From Halomonas sp. THAF5a (lineage in GTDB: Bacteria > Pseudomonadota > Gammaproteobacteria > Pseudomonadales > Halomonadaceae): 64,000 nucleotides of DNA. The notes below the pieces were generated by a model. It was given only the letters and a program-made list of their open reading frames with translations, did no database searches and was not told where the DNA came from. A program made the position numbers and the translations under genes. Positions 1-8,302 of the stretch are shown here, piece by piece. The DNA is taken from positions 2,666,001 through 2,730,000 of the forward strand of contig NZ_CP045417.1 in NCBI RefSeq assembly GCF_009363755.1. Reading direction: 5' to 3'. Each line of letters begins with the position of its first letter. Positions within the stretch are counted from its first letter, which is position 1.

Positions 1-43
1 CGCCGGCGACGTTGACGCACCGCCCGACCGGCGCGGACGCGAT

Positions 44-478
44 TCAGCCAGCGGTCAGGCGCCGGGCCAGGCCGTGGCGCACGTACCAGACCTCGTCGGC
101 GCGCGCCGCCGCGTCCTGGCCAAGCCACCCGGCGAGGTCGCGCAGGCGCCGCTCCGCCGGGTCCATGGGCACGATGCCGCGGCCCACCTCCGGCAGGATC
201 AGCACGACCTCTCCCCTCGCCTCGCGCTCTGCCTCCCTCAGCGCCTCGAATTCGGCAGCGAGCCGGGCGCGCAGGCGGTCGTCGTCGGGCTCGTCGGCCA
301 GGGCCGCGGCGAGACCGTCGAGCCAGCCGGTGATCACCAGACACTGCCCCGGGGCGAGCCGCACCCGCCAGCCGTCGGGGAAGGCGCCCTCGCCCACCCG
401 CCACCAGACCGCCTCGGGGAAGCGACTCGCTACGAGGTCGCGCTTGCCGGCGCAGGCACCGCCGATGAACAGCCGCAT
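44..478 (-). CDS. Shortened CobU-like protein with altered P-loop
   Basis: A 144-residue relative of CobU, the adenosylcobinamide kinase/guanylyltransferase. The N-terminus carries a P-loop-like GGACAGKRD in which the usual Ser/Thr after Lys is Arg, and the C-terminal part keeps the family pattern EVGRGIVPMDPAERRLRD. The segment bearing the guanylylated His of true CobU (RHRxxR) is missing and the protein is about 50 residues shorter than the CobU encoded at 1804-2385. A strong GAGGAGG ribosome site lies 7-8 bases before the ATG, inside the 3' end of cobC, which it overlaps by 49 bases. It is the last visible gene of the cobamide operon. The real activity is unknown; kinase activity may be lost or changed. 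Confidence 0.8.
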   Translation of the reverse strand: MRLFIGGACAGKRDLVASRFPEAVWWRVGEGAFPDGWRVRLAPGQCLVITGWLDGLAAALADEPDDDRLRARLAAEFEALREAEREARGEVVLILPEVGRGIVPMDPAERRLRDLAGWLGQDAAARADEVWYVRHGLARRLTAG

Positions 479-1080
479 TGCCAGCCCTCCTCGCCGTGGG
501 TGAAGACGAACCGCCGGCCCTGGGCCTGGCCCACCACGCCGGCCCAGAAGTCGGCCCCCTCCAGGCGCCGCGAGAGCTCGCGGATGGCGCCGCCGTGGCT
601 GACCGTCAGCACCCGCCGGTGGCCGTGGACCAGCGCCTCGGCCAGCACCTCGTCGAGCCAGTCGGAGAGCCGCGCCCAGAGGTCGTCGGCGGACTCGCCG
701 CCGGGGGTCGCCCGCATGCCGCGGCTGTCGACCCAGGCCCGGTAGGCCGGGTCGTCCTTGAGCGCTTCCCAGGTTCGCCCCTCGTAGTCGCCGAAGTCGA
801 GCTCGCGCAGGCGGCGATCGAAGCGCGGCGCCTCGGGATGGCTCGCCCAGGCGCTGCCCTCGCGGATATGGGCCAGCGTCTGGCGACAGCGGGTGAGGTC
901 GCTGGCGTGCACGGCATCGAAGCCGGTCTCGGCCAGCGCCTCGCGCAGCCGCTCGAGGTCGGGCAGCGCCTCGGGCAGCAGCAGCGGGATGTCGCGCTGG
1001 CCCTGGTAGCGGCGTTCCTGGTTCCAGCTCGTCAGGCCGTGACGAACGACCACCAGCTCCAGGCGATCAGCAGCAGCCAT
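430..1080 (-). CDS. cobC: Alpha-ribazole phosphatase (histidine phosphatase family)
   Basis: A 216-residue phosphoglycerate-mutase-type phosphatase. The catalytic RHG sits at residues 13-15, the second half of the active site is VSHGGAIR, and LRELDFGDYEGRTWE is the family's characteristic acidic segment. In the cobamide pathway this enzyme removes phosphate from alpha-ribazole phosphate or adenosylcobalamin 5'-phosphate. The ATG was chosen because an AAGGAGGAG ribosome site lies just upstream inside cobS and because the RHG must be near the N-terminus. It overlaps cobS by 49 bases and the CobU-like gene by 49 bases. Family membership is clear; the substrate is inferred from the operon. Confidence 0.87.
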   Translation of the reverse strand: MAAADRLELVVVRHGLTSWNQERRYQGQRDIPLLLPEALPDLERLREALAETGFDAVHASDLTRCRQTLAHIREGSAWASHPEAPRFDRRLRELDFGDYEGRTWEALKDDPAYRAWVDSRGMRATPGGESADDLWARLSDWLDEVLAEALVHGHRRVLTVSHGGAIRELSRRLEGADFWAGVVGQAQGRRFVFTHGEEGWQCGCSSAVPAPASATS

Positions 1081-1790
1081 AGTTCTCCTCCTTCGATGGC
1101 GGCCCCGACGATGTCGCCGTTGATGCCGCCGAAGGCCCGGCGCATCGCCAGGCCGTAGCCGATGATAAAGACGCTGAGCCCGGCCGCCAGCCAGGCGCCG
1201 CCGGGCCAGCAGAGCGCGAACGCCAGCGCCGGCAAGGCGGAAAGCGCCAGGTCGTCCCGGGTCAGGCTCTGCTGCCAGGCGTGGGCCATGCCCTCGGGGC
1301 GGGCCGCCGGTACCGTGACCAGCAGGCCGACGCCGCCGAGCCGCCCCAGGGCGAGCAGCAGCACCAGCCCCCAGGGAGAGGCGCCGGCGTCGAGCAGCGC
1401 CCAGAGCAGGGCGAGCTTCCAGGCCAGCAGGAAGACCAGCGCCAGGATCCCGAAGCTGCCCACCTGGGGATCCTTCATGATCGCGACGCGCTTCTCCAGC
1501 GGGGCGTTGCTGCCCAGGGCATCGGCCAGGTCCATCACCCCGTCGAGGTGCAGGCCGCCGGTCAGCGCCACCCACAGGCTGAGCAGTGCCAGGGCCAGCA
1601 GCGGCGCGGGTAGCAGCGGCTCGAGCACCGTGCCTGCCCCGGCCACCAGGCCCCCGAGCAGCGCGCCGACCAGCGGATAGGCCCGGGCCGCCCAGCGCCG
1701 GGTGGCCGGCGTCCAGGGGCAGGCCAGGGGCACCGGCAACCGGGAAAGGAACTGGATCGCCAGCAGCATGCCGAAGGCAGCGTTTCTCAT
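1032..1790 (-). CDS. cobS: Adenosylcobinamide-GDP ribazoletransferase (cobalamin synthase)
   Basis: A 252-residue polytopic inner-membrane enzyme that joins alpha-ribazole (or its phosphate) to adenosylcobinamide-GDP, the last assembly step of the lower ligand. The acidic metal-binding motif GGLHLDGVMDLADALG lies near residue 80 and the start MRNAAFGMLLAIQFLSRLPVP is typical of the family. An AGGAG site lies 7-8 bases before the ATG. It follows cobU by 13 bases and its 3' end contains the ribosome site of cobC. Longer in-frame starts upstream would run through cobU and were rejected. Confidence 0.93.
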   Translation of the reverse strand: MRNAAFGMLLAIQFLSRLPVPLACPWTPATRRWAARAYPLVGALLGGLVAGAGTVLEPLLPAPLLALALLSLWVALTGGLHLDGVMDLADALGSNAPLEKRVAIMKDPQVGSFGILALVFLLAWKLALLWALLDAGASPWGLVLLLALGRLGGVGLLVTVPAARPEGMAHAWQQSLTRDDLALSALPALAFALCWPGGAWLAAGLSVFIIGYGLAMRRAFGGINGDIVGAAIEGGELWLLLIAWSWWSFVTA

Positions 1791-1803
1791 GGGCTCACTC
1801 CTG

Positions 1804-2385
1804 TCATGCCTTGTGCCTATCGTCGCTGCCACCCTCGTCGCCGCCCTTCCCCTCGATGCCTTTCCACTCGATGGCCCGACCGGCCACCACCTCGACCACG
1901 CGATCCGCCTCGGCGGCCAGGTCGCGGTGCAGCCGCTGCAGGAAGGCCAGGTAGCGCCATACCGCCTCGTCCCGGGGCGGCAGGTCCTCGTTGAGGTCAT
2001 TGGAGACCACCACCAGGGCGATGCCCCGGCGCCGGGCCGCGGCGATCAGCCGCCCTAGCATGGCCCGGCCGGCGGCCTCGTCGCGCCCGGCCTCGAAGAG
2101 CCACTGGCCGGCCCAGAGGGTCAGGCAGTCGAGCAGCACGCTGCTGCCCGCGGCGAGGCCGTCCAGAGCGGCGTCGATCTCCAGCGGCGCCTCGCGGGTC
2201 CGCCAGCCCTCGCCGCGCTCGCGACGGTGCCGGGCGACCCGGGCCGCCATCTCGTCGTCGCCGACCCGCGCCGTGGCGAGGTAGACGAGCGTGGCCCCCT
2301 TCCGCTCCCGGAGGTGCTCCCGGGCCAGGGCCTCGGCCACCGCGCTCTTGCCCGAGCGCGCCCCGCCGGCGACGAAGGCGATCAT
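1804..2385 (-). CDS. cobU: Adenosylcobinamide kinase / adenosylcobinamide-phosphate guanylyltransferase
   Basis: A 193-residue bifunctional cytoplasmic enzyme that phosphorylates adenosylcobinamide and then attaches GMP to give adenosylcobinamide-GDP. The P-loop GGARSGKS is at residues 7-14; the guanylylation region VARHRRERGEGW has its His at residue 53; SNDLNEDLPP and the C-terminal segment AEADRVVEVVAG fit the family. Its ATG overlaps the cobD stop (ATGA). It is the intact member of two CobU-type genes in this operon; the second, at 44-478, is shortened and lacks these key residues. Confidence 0.94.
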   Translation of the reverse strand: MIAFVAGGARSGKSAVAEALAREHLRERKGATLVYLATARVGDDEMAARVARHRRERGEGWRTREAPLEIDAALDGLAAGSSVLLDCLTLWAGQWLFEAGRDEAAGRAMLGRLIAAARRRGIALVVVSNDLNEDLPPRDEAVWRYLAFLQRLHRDLAAEADRVVEVVAGRAIEWKGIEGKGGDEGGSDDRHKA

Positions 2386-3473
2386 GGGCGCCCCCAGGCC
2401 GCGAGGGCCTCGAGCAGGCGGGCGTTGTCCGGCCCTTGGCGCAGGGCGACACGCAGCCAGCGGCCGTCGAGGCCGGGAAAGTTGTGGGTGTGGCGCGCCA
2501 GCAGGCCGCGGCGCAGCAGGAAGGCGAACAGCGCCTCGGCCTCGACGGCGTCGCGGCCGCCGCGCAGCAGCAGGAAGTTGGCCTCGGTGGGCGCCACCGC
2601 ATGGCCCAGCGCCCGCACCCGCGCCGGCAGGTCGCGCTGCGCGGCCAGCCACGCCCGGGTACGGGCGAGATAGTCGGCGTCGGCGAGCAGCGGCGCCACC
2701 AGCGCCAGCGCCAGGGCATTGACGCTCCAGGGCAGCTGACGGGCGGCGAGGCGTGCCACCGTCTCGGGCGCGCCCAGCAGGTAGCCGAGCCGCAGCCCCG
2801 GCAGGGCGTAGAGCTTGGTCAGCGAGCGCAGCAGCAGCAGGTTCGGCGCTTCACGAAGCAGCGGCGTCAGCCGCTCGTCCTCGGCAGTGAAGTCGACGAA
2901 GGCCTCGTCCACCACCAGGGTGGTACCGGTCTCACGGCCCCGGGCCAGCAGGCGCTCGATGGCGGCGCGTGGGATCAGGGTGCCGGTGGGATTGTTGGGG
3001 CGGCAGAGGAAGAGCACCTCGGCCTTCGCCATGGCCCGCTCGGCGGCGGCGACGTCGAGGTCGAAGGCTTCGCCGCCCAGCGCCATCGTCGAGACGTCGA
3101 GGCCGTAGTGCTCGCAGGCCCGGGCGTACTCGCTGAAGGTGGGCTGCACGATCAGGGCGCGACCGCCGGCGTGCAGACCGGCGGCGAGATGGATCGCCTC
3201 GGCGCCGCCGGCCGTCACCAGCACCCGCTCGGGAGCGACGCCCTCCTGCGCGGCGATGGCGCGACGGGCCCGCTCGTCGTCGGGGTCCGGGTAGCGGCTC
3301 AGGCAGTCGCCGGCGCCGGCCAGCCAGCCGTCGAGCCAGGGCGGCGGTCCCAGGGGATTGAGGTTGGCGCTGAAGTCGACCAGCGGATGCTCCGCGGGCA
3401 GGCCGTAGCGGGCGAGCAGCGGCGCGGCGCGCCCGCCGTGATTGGGCCAGCCCGATTCGCTGCTCACGCTCAC
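2382..3473 (-). CDS. cobD: Threonine-phosphate decarboxylase (PLP-dependent)
   Basis: A 363-residue fold-type I aminotransferase-like enzyme that decarboxylates L-threonine O-3-phosphate to (R)-1-amino-2-propanol phosphate, the linker attached to cobyric acid by CbiB. Visible features are HPLVDFSANLNPLGPP near the N-terminus, the CRPNNPTG loop, and the PLP-binding segment LRSLTKLYALPGLRLGY. I chose the GTG start because it forms a GTGA overlap with the cbiB stop and has GGGAG 8 bases upstream; a second GTG two codons later is possible. The gene is called cobC in the Pseudomonas naming scheme. Confidence 0.9.
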   Translation of the reverse strand: MSVSSESGWPNHGGRAAPLLARYGLPAEHPLVDFSANLNPLGPPPWLDGWLAGAGDCLSRYPDPDDERARRAIAAQEGVAPERVLVTAGGAEAIHLAAGLHAGGRALIVQPTFSEYARACEHYGLDVSTMALGGEAFDLDVAAAERAMAKAEVLFLCRPNNPTGTLIPRAAIERLLARGRETGTTLVVDEAFVDFTAEDERLTPLLREAPNLLLLRSLTKLYALPGLRLGYLLGAPETVARLAARQLPWSVNALALALVAPLLADADYLARTRAWLAAQRDLPARVRALGHAVAPTEANFLLLRGGRDAVEAEALFAFLLRRGLLARHTHNFPGLDGRWLRVALRQGPDNARLLEALAAWGRP

Positions 3474-4456
3474 AGGAGAAGCTCCCACGCAAGGATCGGC
3501 AGGGCCATCAGCAGCAAGAAGACGAGCCAGCCGCCATGCATGAGGCGGATGGCGCGGTCGATGTGTTTCACGGCCAGGGGCTCGAGGGGCGTGCCCAGGG
3601 TGGCGCGGTAGGAGGGGCGCCCGGCGTAGTGGTTGAGGCCGCCGAGGCGCACTCCCAGCAGGTTCGCCACCATGGCCTCCGGCCAGCCGGCGTTGGGGCT
3701 CGGGTGGCGGGGCGCCTCGCGGCGCGTGGCGGCCAGCGCCCCGGCCCGGCGACTGCCCGGGATCGCCCAGGCCGAAAGCCACAGCGACAAGGCGGTGAGC
3801 CGCGCCGGCAGCCAGTTGACGGCATCGTCGAAGCGCGCCGCGGCGCGGCCGAAGTCCAGGTAGCGGGGGCTTGGGTAGCCGACCATGGAGTCCAGGGTGT
3901 TGGCGGCCTTGTAGGCCAGCGCCAGGGGCGCGCCGCCGAGCAGCGCCCAGAAGAGCGGCGCGGTGATGCCGTCCACGGTGTTCTCGGCCACGGTCTCCAC
4001 CGCGCCGCGGGCGAGCCCGCCCTCGTCGAGCGCCTCGGTGTCGCGGCCGACGATCCTCGCCAGCGCGCGGCGCGCCGGGTCGAGCTCGCCGCGGGCCAGC
4101 GGCGTGGCCACCGCCCGGCCGGCCTCGGCGAGACCCCGGGCGGCAAGCGTCGTGGCGAGCAGGCCGAGCTCGGCGGCCAGCGACAGCCAGGGGCTGAGCC
4201 AGGCGAGCGCGGCGAGCAGGCCCCAGGCCAGCACCCAGGTGCCGCCCACCACGATCAGCACCAGGAAGTTACCGCGGCGCCGGCGCGCGGCGGCGGGCCC
4301 GTGGTTCCAGGCCCGCTCGAGCCGGGCGATCACCTTGCCCATGCCCACCACCGGATGCGGCAGCCAGGGCGGGTCGCCAAGCAAGAGGTCGAGCAGCAGG
4401 GCGACGGCAACGAGGCCCAGCAGCGACAGCGACAGGGGCTCGACGAACGGGCTCAT
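3470..4456 (-). CDS. cbiB: Adenosylcobinamide-phosphate synthase
   Basis: A 328-residue integral membrane protein that amidates adenosylcobyric acid with aminopropanol or its phosphate. Typical family segments are LLLDLLLGDPPWLPHPVVGMG at the N-terminus, AVETVAENTVDGITAPLFW, and YKAANTLDSMVGY. Several hydrophobic helices span the first half and the extreme C-terminus. The ATG overlaps the cbiZ stop by 4 bases, and the gene's TGA overlaps the GTG of cobD. Placement between cbiZ and cobD puts the enzyme that consumes the products of both next to them. Confidence 0.94.
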   Translation of the reverse strand: MSPFVEPLSLSLLGLVAVALLLDLLLGDPPWLPHPVVGMGKVIARLERAWNHGPAAARRRRGNFLVLIVVGGTWVLAWGLLAALAWLSPWLSLAAELGLLATTLAARGLAEAGRAVATPLARGELDPARRALARIVGRDTEALDEGGLARGAVETVAENTVDGITAPLFWALLGGAPLALAYKAANTLDSMVGYPSPRYLDFGRAAARFDDAVNWLPARLTALSLWLSAWAIPGSRRAGALAATRREAPRHPSPNAGWPEAMVANLLGVRLGGLNHYAGRPSYRATLGTPLEPLAVKHIDRAIRLMHGGWLVFLLLMALPILAWELLL

Positions 4457-5166
4457 CGCGCCTCCTCGGTCATCGCCAGGGAGGCCGTCACGGCGCGGAA
4501 CACGACCTCGCCGATGGCGCGGCCCAGCCGCGTCCCCGAACCCGCATAGGGGGTGGGGGCGCCGCGCTGGGTGGCGGCGATGGCCAGGCAGTCGGTGGAG
4601 GTACCGGTGGCCGGGGTGCCGGTGTGCGGGTCGCGCACGCCCCGGGCGTGAAGGGCCTGCCCCTTGGCCTCGGTGACCGACTGGGCGGCGTTGACCAGGG
4701 CGCCGTCGTCGAGGTGGCCGTCGATGAAGAGCTGGATATTGATCGTGCCGACCACCGGGCGCGGATCGCCCTCGACCGCCGCGGTGATGTCCACGGCGTT
4801 GCCGACCCCGGCGGTGACCGCGGCCAGCACCGAGCGCGCGCCGGCCTCCGCCGTCGCAAGTACGAGGTGGGCCGGCGAGACCGCGGTCATCATCGCCACG
4901 CTCTGCTCGCCCTCGAGGCCGCGCCGGGCGAGCCAGTCGAGCAGGTCGGCGCGGGGCGTTCGGCCGGCGTAGCCCTTGTCGACGTGGAAGTTGCAGAAGT
5001 GGCGCGCCTGGCCGAGCCCCGCCCCCACCAGGGCGCTGCTCAGGGTGCGCAGGGGCGTGGCATGGGTGAGGCGAACGGCGTGGGCGTCCACCGCAAGCGA
5101 CAGGCCCTCGCCGAAGGCCAGGTCGCGGACGCCGGGAGGCCAGAGCGGTGACGGCGCAGGCGTCAC
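4453..5166 (-). CDS. cbiZ: Adenosylcobinamide amidohydrolase
   Basis: A 237-residue CbiZ-family protein. The enzyme hydrolyses the aminopropanol arm of adenosylcobinamide (or of adenosylpseudocobalamin in Rhodobacter) to adenosylcobyric acid, so that CbiB can rebuild the corrinoid with a new linker. Supporting segments are FCNFHVDKGYAG, the TAGVGNAVDITAA region and the C-terminal pattern GTPATGTSTDCLAIA. The start is a GTG overlapping the cobT stop (GTGA). CbiZ was described first in archaea and occurs in a minority of bacteria, usually for remodelling of salvaged cobamides. Confidence 0.9.
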   Translation of the reverse strand: MTPAPSPLWPPGVRDLAFGEGLSLAVDAHAVRLTHATPLRTLSSALVGAGLGQARHFCNFHVDKGYAGRTPRADLLDWLARRGLEGEQSVAMMTAVSPAHLVLATAEAGARSVLAAVTAGVGNAVDITAAVEGDPRPVVGTINIQLFIDGHLDDGALVNAAQSVTEAKGQALHARGVRDPHTGTPATGTSTDCLAIAATQRGAPTPYAGSGTRLGRAIGEVVFRAVTASLAMTEEAR

Positions 5167-6221
5167 GGCGATGCCCCGCCGTCGATGCCGGCGTCGGCGA
5201 AGGTCGCCATCTCGCCAAGCATCGCCGTGGCCGCCTCCAGCAGCGGGAAGGCCAGCGCGGCCCCGCTGCCCTCGCCGAGGCGCAGCTCGAGGTCGAGGAG
5301 CGCCTCGGCATCGAGCGCCTCCAGGGCCAGGCGATGGCCGGGCTCGTGGGAGCGGTGGCCGAAGATCAGGTAAGGGCGCAGGGCGGGCGCAAGCCGGCAG
5401 GCGACCAGCGCGGCCACCGTGGCGATGAAGCCGTCCACCAGCAGCGGCAGGCGGTGTGCCGCGCCCTCCAGGTAGGCGCCGGCCATGGCGGCGATCTCCA
5501 GCCCGCCGAGCGCGGCGAGGATCGCCAGTGGATCGTCGGGATCCGGCGACCGCTCGACGAGCGCCGCCTCGATGACCGCCCGCTTGTGGGCCAGGGCCTC
5601 GCCCGCAACGCCGGTGCCCGACCCGACCAGCTCGCTCACCGGGGCGCCGGTCAGCGCGGCCAGCATCGCGCTGCTCGCCGTGGTGTTGGCGATGCCCATC
5701 TCGCCGACGATCAGGCTGCGACAGCCGGCCGCGACGGCGCGACGGGCGGCGCGTCGGCCCACCGCGAGGGCCGCCCGCGCCTCGTCGCGGCTCATGGCGG
5801 CCTCGCGGGCCAGGTTGGCGGTGCCGGGGCGCACCCGGTCGCGCACGACGCCGCGTTCGGGCAGCTCGCCGACCACGCCCACGTCGACCACTTCAAGGCG
5901 TGCGCCGATGCGTCGCGAGAAGACGTTGATCGCCGCGCCGCCGGCGACGAAGTTGGCCACCATCTGCGCGGTGACGGCCTGGGGGAAGGCCGAGACATTC
6001 TCCGCGGCCACCCCGTGATCGGCGGCGAAGACCACCACCCCGGGCGGCGTTACCTTCGGGACGTCCTCGCCGGTCAGTCCGGCCAGGGTCACCGCCAGTG
6101 CCTCGAGTCGCCCGAGGCTGCCGGGCGGCTTGGTGAGGGTGTCGAGGTAGCGGCCGACCCGCTCGGCACAGGCCGCGTCGGGCGCGGCGATCGGCGCGCA
6201 GGCATCAATCCGTTCCTTCAT
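5163..6221 (-). CDS. cobT: Nicotinate-nucleotide--dimethylbenzimidazole phosphoribosyltransferase
   Basis: A 352-residue cytoplasmic enzyme that transfers phosphoribose from nicotinate mononucleotide to the lower-ligand base, giving alpha-ribazole phosphate. Family signatures include TKPPGSLGRLE, VVVFAADHGVAAENVS, IVGEMGIANTT and the catalytic-region LRLGEGSGAAL near residue 315. The ATG has a GAAGAGAG site upstream. It is the first gene of the operon; the seven genes behind it overlap or nearly overlap, so one transcript is likely. A longer upstream in-frame extension is rich in Ala/Arg and was not accepted. Confidence 0.94.
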   Translation of the reverse strand: MKERIDACAPIAAPDAACAERVGRYLDTLTKPPGSLGRLEALAVTLAGLTGEDVPKVTPPGVVVFAADHGVAAENVSAFPQAVTAQMVANFVAGGAAINVFSRRIGARLEVVDVGVVGELPERGVVRDRVRPGTANLAREAAMSRDEARAALAVGRRAARRAVAAGCRSLIVGEMGIANTTASSAMLAALTGAPVSELVGSGTGVAGEALAHKRAVIEAALVERSPDPDDPLAILAALGGLEIAAMAGAYLEGAAHRLPLLVDGFIATVAALVACRLAPALRPYLIFGHRSHEPGHRLALEALDAEALLDLELRLGEGSGAALAFPLLEAATAMLGEMATFADAGIDGGASP

Positions 6222-6498
6222 CGCTCTCTTCCCGCTGATCAGGGCGGCGGTCGCCGCCGCTGGTAGGCGTCGAGTGGCCGCAAGGCGCCCGCATCTTAGC
6301 AGAAAGCCTTTCCCGTGCGGTGCCGCTCTCGCCGGGCACGACGCCGGGCAAGGGCCGGCATTGGGGGCTACGCTATTCACGACGCCCTTCCCCCCCCTTG
6401 GTGACTGTGCTATTTCTATTAGCGGTACAAATTAAACAATAATCTGAAACAAGGCGCGCTTTGCCTGGCACGCCGCCCCGACGACAGGAGTCAACGCC
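6222..6498. promoter_or_regulatory. Divergent intergenic region between cobT and sorA
   Basis: This 277-base gap separates the cobamide operon from sorA. Positions 6403-6450 are strikingly AT-rich for this genome and probably hold promoters for one or both directions, but no convincing -35/-10 pair stands out. A TAAGAT hexamer on the minus strand (6293-6298) is a weak -10 candidate for cobT. I looked for a cobalamin riboswitch on the cobT side: a GGCCACTCG string occurs, but the conserved B12-box context is absent. Confidence 0.4.
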
Positions 6499-7824
6499 AT
6501 GACAGACAAGACGCCGGAGACCCGCGGCCTCCACGAACTCTATGCCGAGAACCCCGAGGACGCCGATCGCCGACTCTGGGATCGCGAGGTCGACCCGGTG
6601 AGTCGGCGCGGCTTTCTCAAGCGCTCGAGCCTGCTGGCCATGGCGGCCGCGGTGGGCGGCTCCATCCCCTTCGCCGACAGGATGCCGGGCGGGCTGATTC
6701 CCGCGGCGCTGGCCCAGAGCGAGGAGCCCTTCACGCTGGAGGGCAAGGAGGGGCTGACCGTCCTCAACGACCGGCCGATCAACGCCGAGACGCCGCCCCA
6801 CCTGCTCGACGACGACATCACCCCCGCCAAGCACATGTTCGTGCGCAACAACGGCATCCCGCCGGAAGCCGAAGGCATCGACGTCGACGCCTGGACGCTG
6901 GAGATCGACGGCGAATCCTGTGAGACCCCGCAGAGCTTCACCATCGCCGACCTCAAGGAGAAGTTCGAGCACCACACCTACCAGCTCACCGTGGAGTGCG
7001 GCGGCAACGGCCGCAGCGAGTATGTGCCCTCGGCCAGCGGCAACCAGTGGACTACCGGCGCGGTGGCCTGCCCCAGCTTCACCGGCGTACGCCTGCGTGA
7101 CGTGCTGGAGGCCTGCGGCATCAAGGGCGACGCCGTCTATATCGGCTACTATGGCGCCGACACCCACGTCAGCGGCGACCCCAACAAGGACCCGATCTCC
7201 CGCGGCGTACCCATGGAGAAGGCCCTGGAAGACGAGTCGCTGATCGCCTGGTCGATGAACGGCGAGAACCTCCCCTACCTCAATGGTCACCCGTTGCGTC
7301 TGGTCTGCGGCGGCTGGCCGGCTTCTGTGTCCGGCAAGTGGCTGCAACGCATCGTGATCCGTAACCAGAAGCACGACGGCACCAAGATGGCGCCTCCCTC
7401 CTATAGCGTGCCCAAGCACCCCGTGGCGCCGGGCACCGAGGTGCCGAAGGAGGATTTCGTCACCATCGAGTCGATGCCGGTGAAGTCGTTGGTCACCTTC
7501 CCGAAGTCGGGCGTGACCCAAAACCTCGGCGAGTCACTGGCGGTGCGCGGCCATGCCTGGGCCGGCGACCTCTCGGTGGAGCAGGTGCAGGTGTCGATCG
7601 ACTTCGGCGCCACCTGGCAGCCGGCCGAACTCCAGCCGGCACCCAACCGGCTGGCCTGGCAGCGCTGGACGGCTGAGCTGGAGTTCCCCGAGCCCGGCTA
7701 CTATGAGATCTGGGCCAAGGCGACGGACAGCGAGGGTCGCTCACAGCCGATGGTGGTGCCCGGCTGGAACCCCAAGGGCTATCTCAACAATGCCTGCCAC
7801 CGCATTGCGGTCCAGGTGGCATAA
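6499..7824 (+). CDS. sorA: Molybdopterin-dependent sulfite dehydrogenase, catalytic subunit (SorA-like)
   Basis: A 441-residue sulfite-oxidase-family protein. A twin-arginine signal SRRGFLKRS (Arg36-Arg37) followed by an Ala-rich stretch to about residue 73 predicts export of the folded molybdoenzyme to the periplasm. The molybdenum-ligating Cys is Cys167 in VECGGNGR; the C-terminal third is the immunoglobulin-like dimerisation domain. The gene is followed after 10 bases by a mono-haem cytochrome c, the SorAB arrangement for oxidising sulfite to sulfate and passing electrons to cytochrome c. SoxC is a close relative, but no other sox genes are present. An ACAGGAG site precedes the ATG. Confidence 0.85.
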   Translation: MTDKTPETRGLHELYAENPEDADRRLWDREVDPVSRRGFLKRSSLLAMAAAVGGSIPFADRMPGGLIPAALAQSEEPFTLEGKEGLTVLNDRPINAETPPHLLDDDITPAKHMFVRNNGIPPEAEGIDVDAWTLEIDGESCETPQSFTIADLKEKFEHHTYQLTVECGGNGRSEYVPSASGNQWTTGAVACPSFTGVRLRDVLEACGIKGDAVYIGYYGADTHVSGDPNKDPISRGVPMEKALEDESLIAWSMNGENLPYLNGHPLRLVCGGWPASVSGKWLQRIVIRNQKHDGTKMAPPSYSVPKHPVAPGTEVPKEDFVTIESMPVKSLVTFPKSGVTQNLGESLAVRGHAWAGDLSVEQVQVSIDFGATWQPAELQPAPNRLAWQRWTAELEFPEPGYYEIWAKATDSEGRSQPMVVPGWNPKGYLNNACHRIAVQVA

Positions 7825-7834
7825 GGAGGCCCGC

Positions 7835-8212
7835 ATGGCAATCACCACATCACTGCGCGCTGGGGCGCTGGCGCTGGCCTTGCTGACGCCGCTGGGGGCG
7901 TCGGCTCAGGAAACCGACCCCGAGAGCGGCCTGATCATCGCCGAGGGCTGGAAGACGGTGAAGGTCAACTGCACCATCTGCCACTCGGCGAAGCTGGTCA
8001 CGCAGAACCACGGCACACGAGAACGCTGGACGTACCTGATCCGCTGGATGCAGGACACCCAGGGACTCTGGCAGTTCCCTCCGGAGCAAGAGGCCACCAT
8101 CCTCGACTACCTGGCCGAGCACTACGGGCCCAAGACGGATGCCCGTCGCACGCCGCTGACGCCGGACATGCTGCCGCCCAACCCCTACAAGCAGGCCGCC
8201 GAGAGCGGCTGA
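7835..8212 (+). CDS. sorB: Mono-haem cytochrome c, SorB-like electron acceptor
   Basis: A 125-residue exported protein with an N-terminal signal peptide (ALALALLTPLGASAQ, cleavage near residue 25) and one CTICH haem-attachment site at residues 46-50. The Met-rich tail after residue 105 (DMLPPNPYK) could supply the distal haem ligand. AAGGAGG lies just before the ATG and the gene starts 10 bases after sorA, so the two are probably co-translated and form a periplasmic sulfite dehydrogenase pair. The partner role is inferred from adjacency. Confidence 0.83.
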   Translation: MAITTSLRAGALALALLTPLGASAQETDPESGLIIAEGWKTVKVNCTICHSAKLVTQNHGTRERWTYLIRWMQDTQGLWQFPPEQEATILDYLAEHYGPKTDARRTPLTPDMLPPNPYKQAAESG

Positions 8213-8242
8213 CAGGGCGCCGGCGGCGACGCATGGCATCCC

Positions 8243-8275
8243 ACGGGCTCGGCTTCGGCCGAGCCCGTCTCGTTT
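8243..8275 (+). terminator. Rho-independent terminator of sorAB
   Basis: Perfect 11-base stem ACGGGCTCGGC / GCCGAGCCCGT with a TTCG tetraloop (8254-8257), followed by CTCGTTT. It lies 30 bases after the sorB stop, between convergent genes. Confidence 0.75.
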
Positions 8276-8302
8276 CCAGCCCCCCCGCTGCGGCCTCACG
8301 GT

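Noticed and set aside
6222..6360. Cobalamin riboswitch upstream of cobT
   Set aside because: GGCCACTCG is present on the minus strand, but the conserved GGTG-AA-CC and CCGCAACTG segments that should precede the B12 box are missing.
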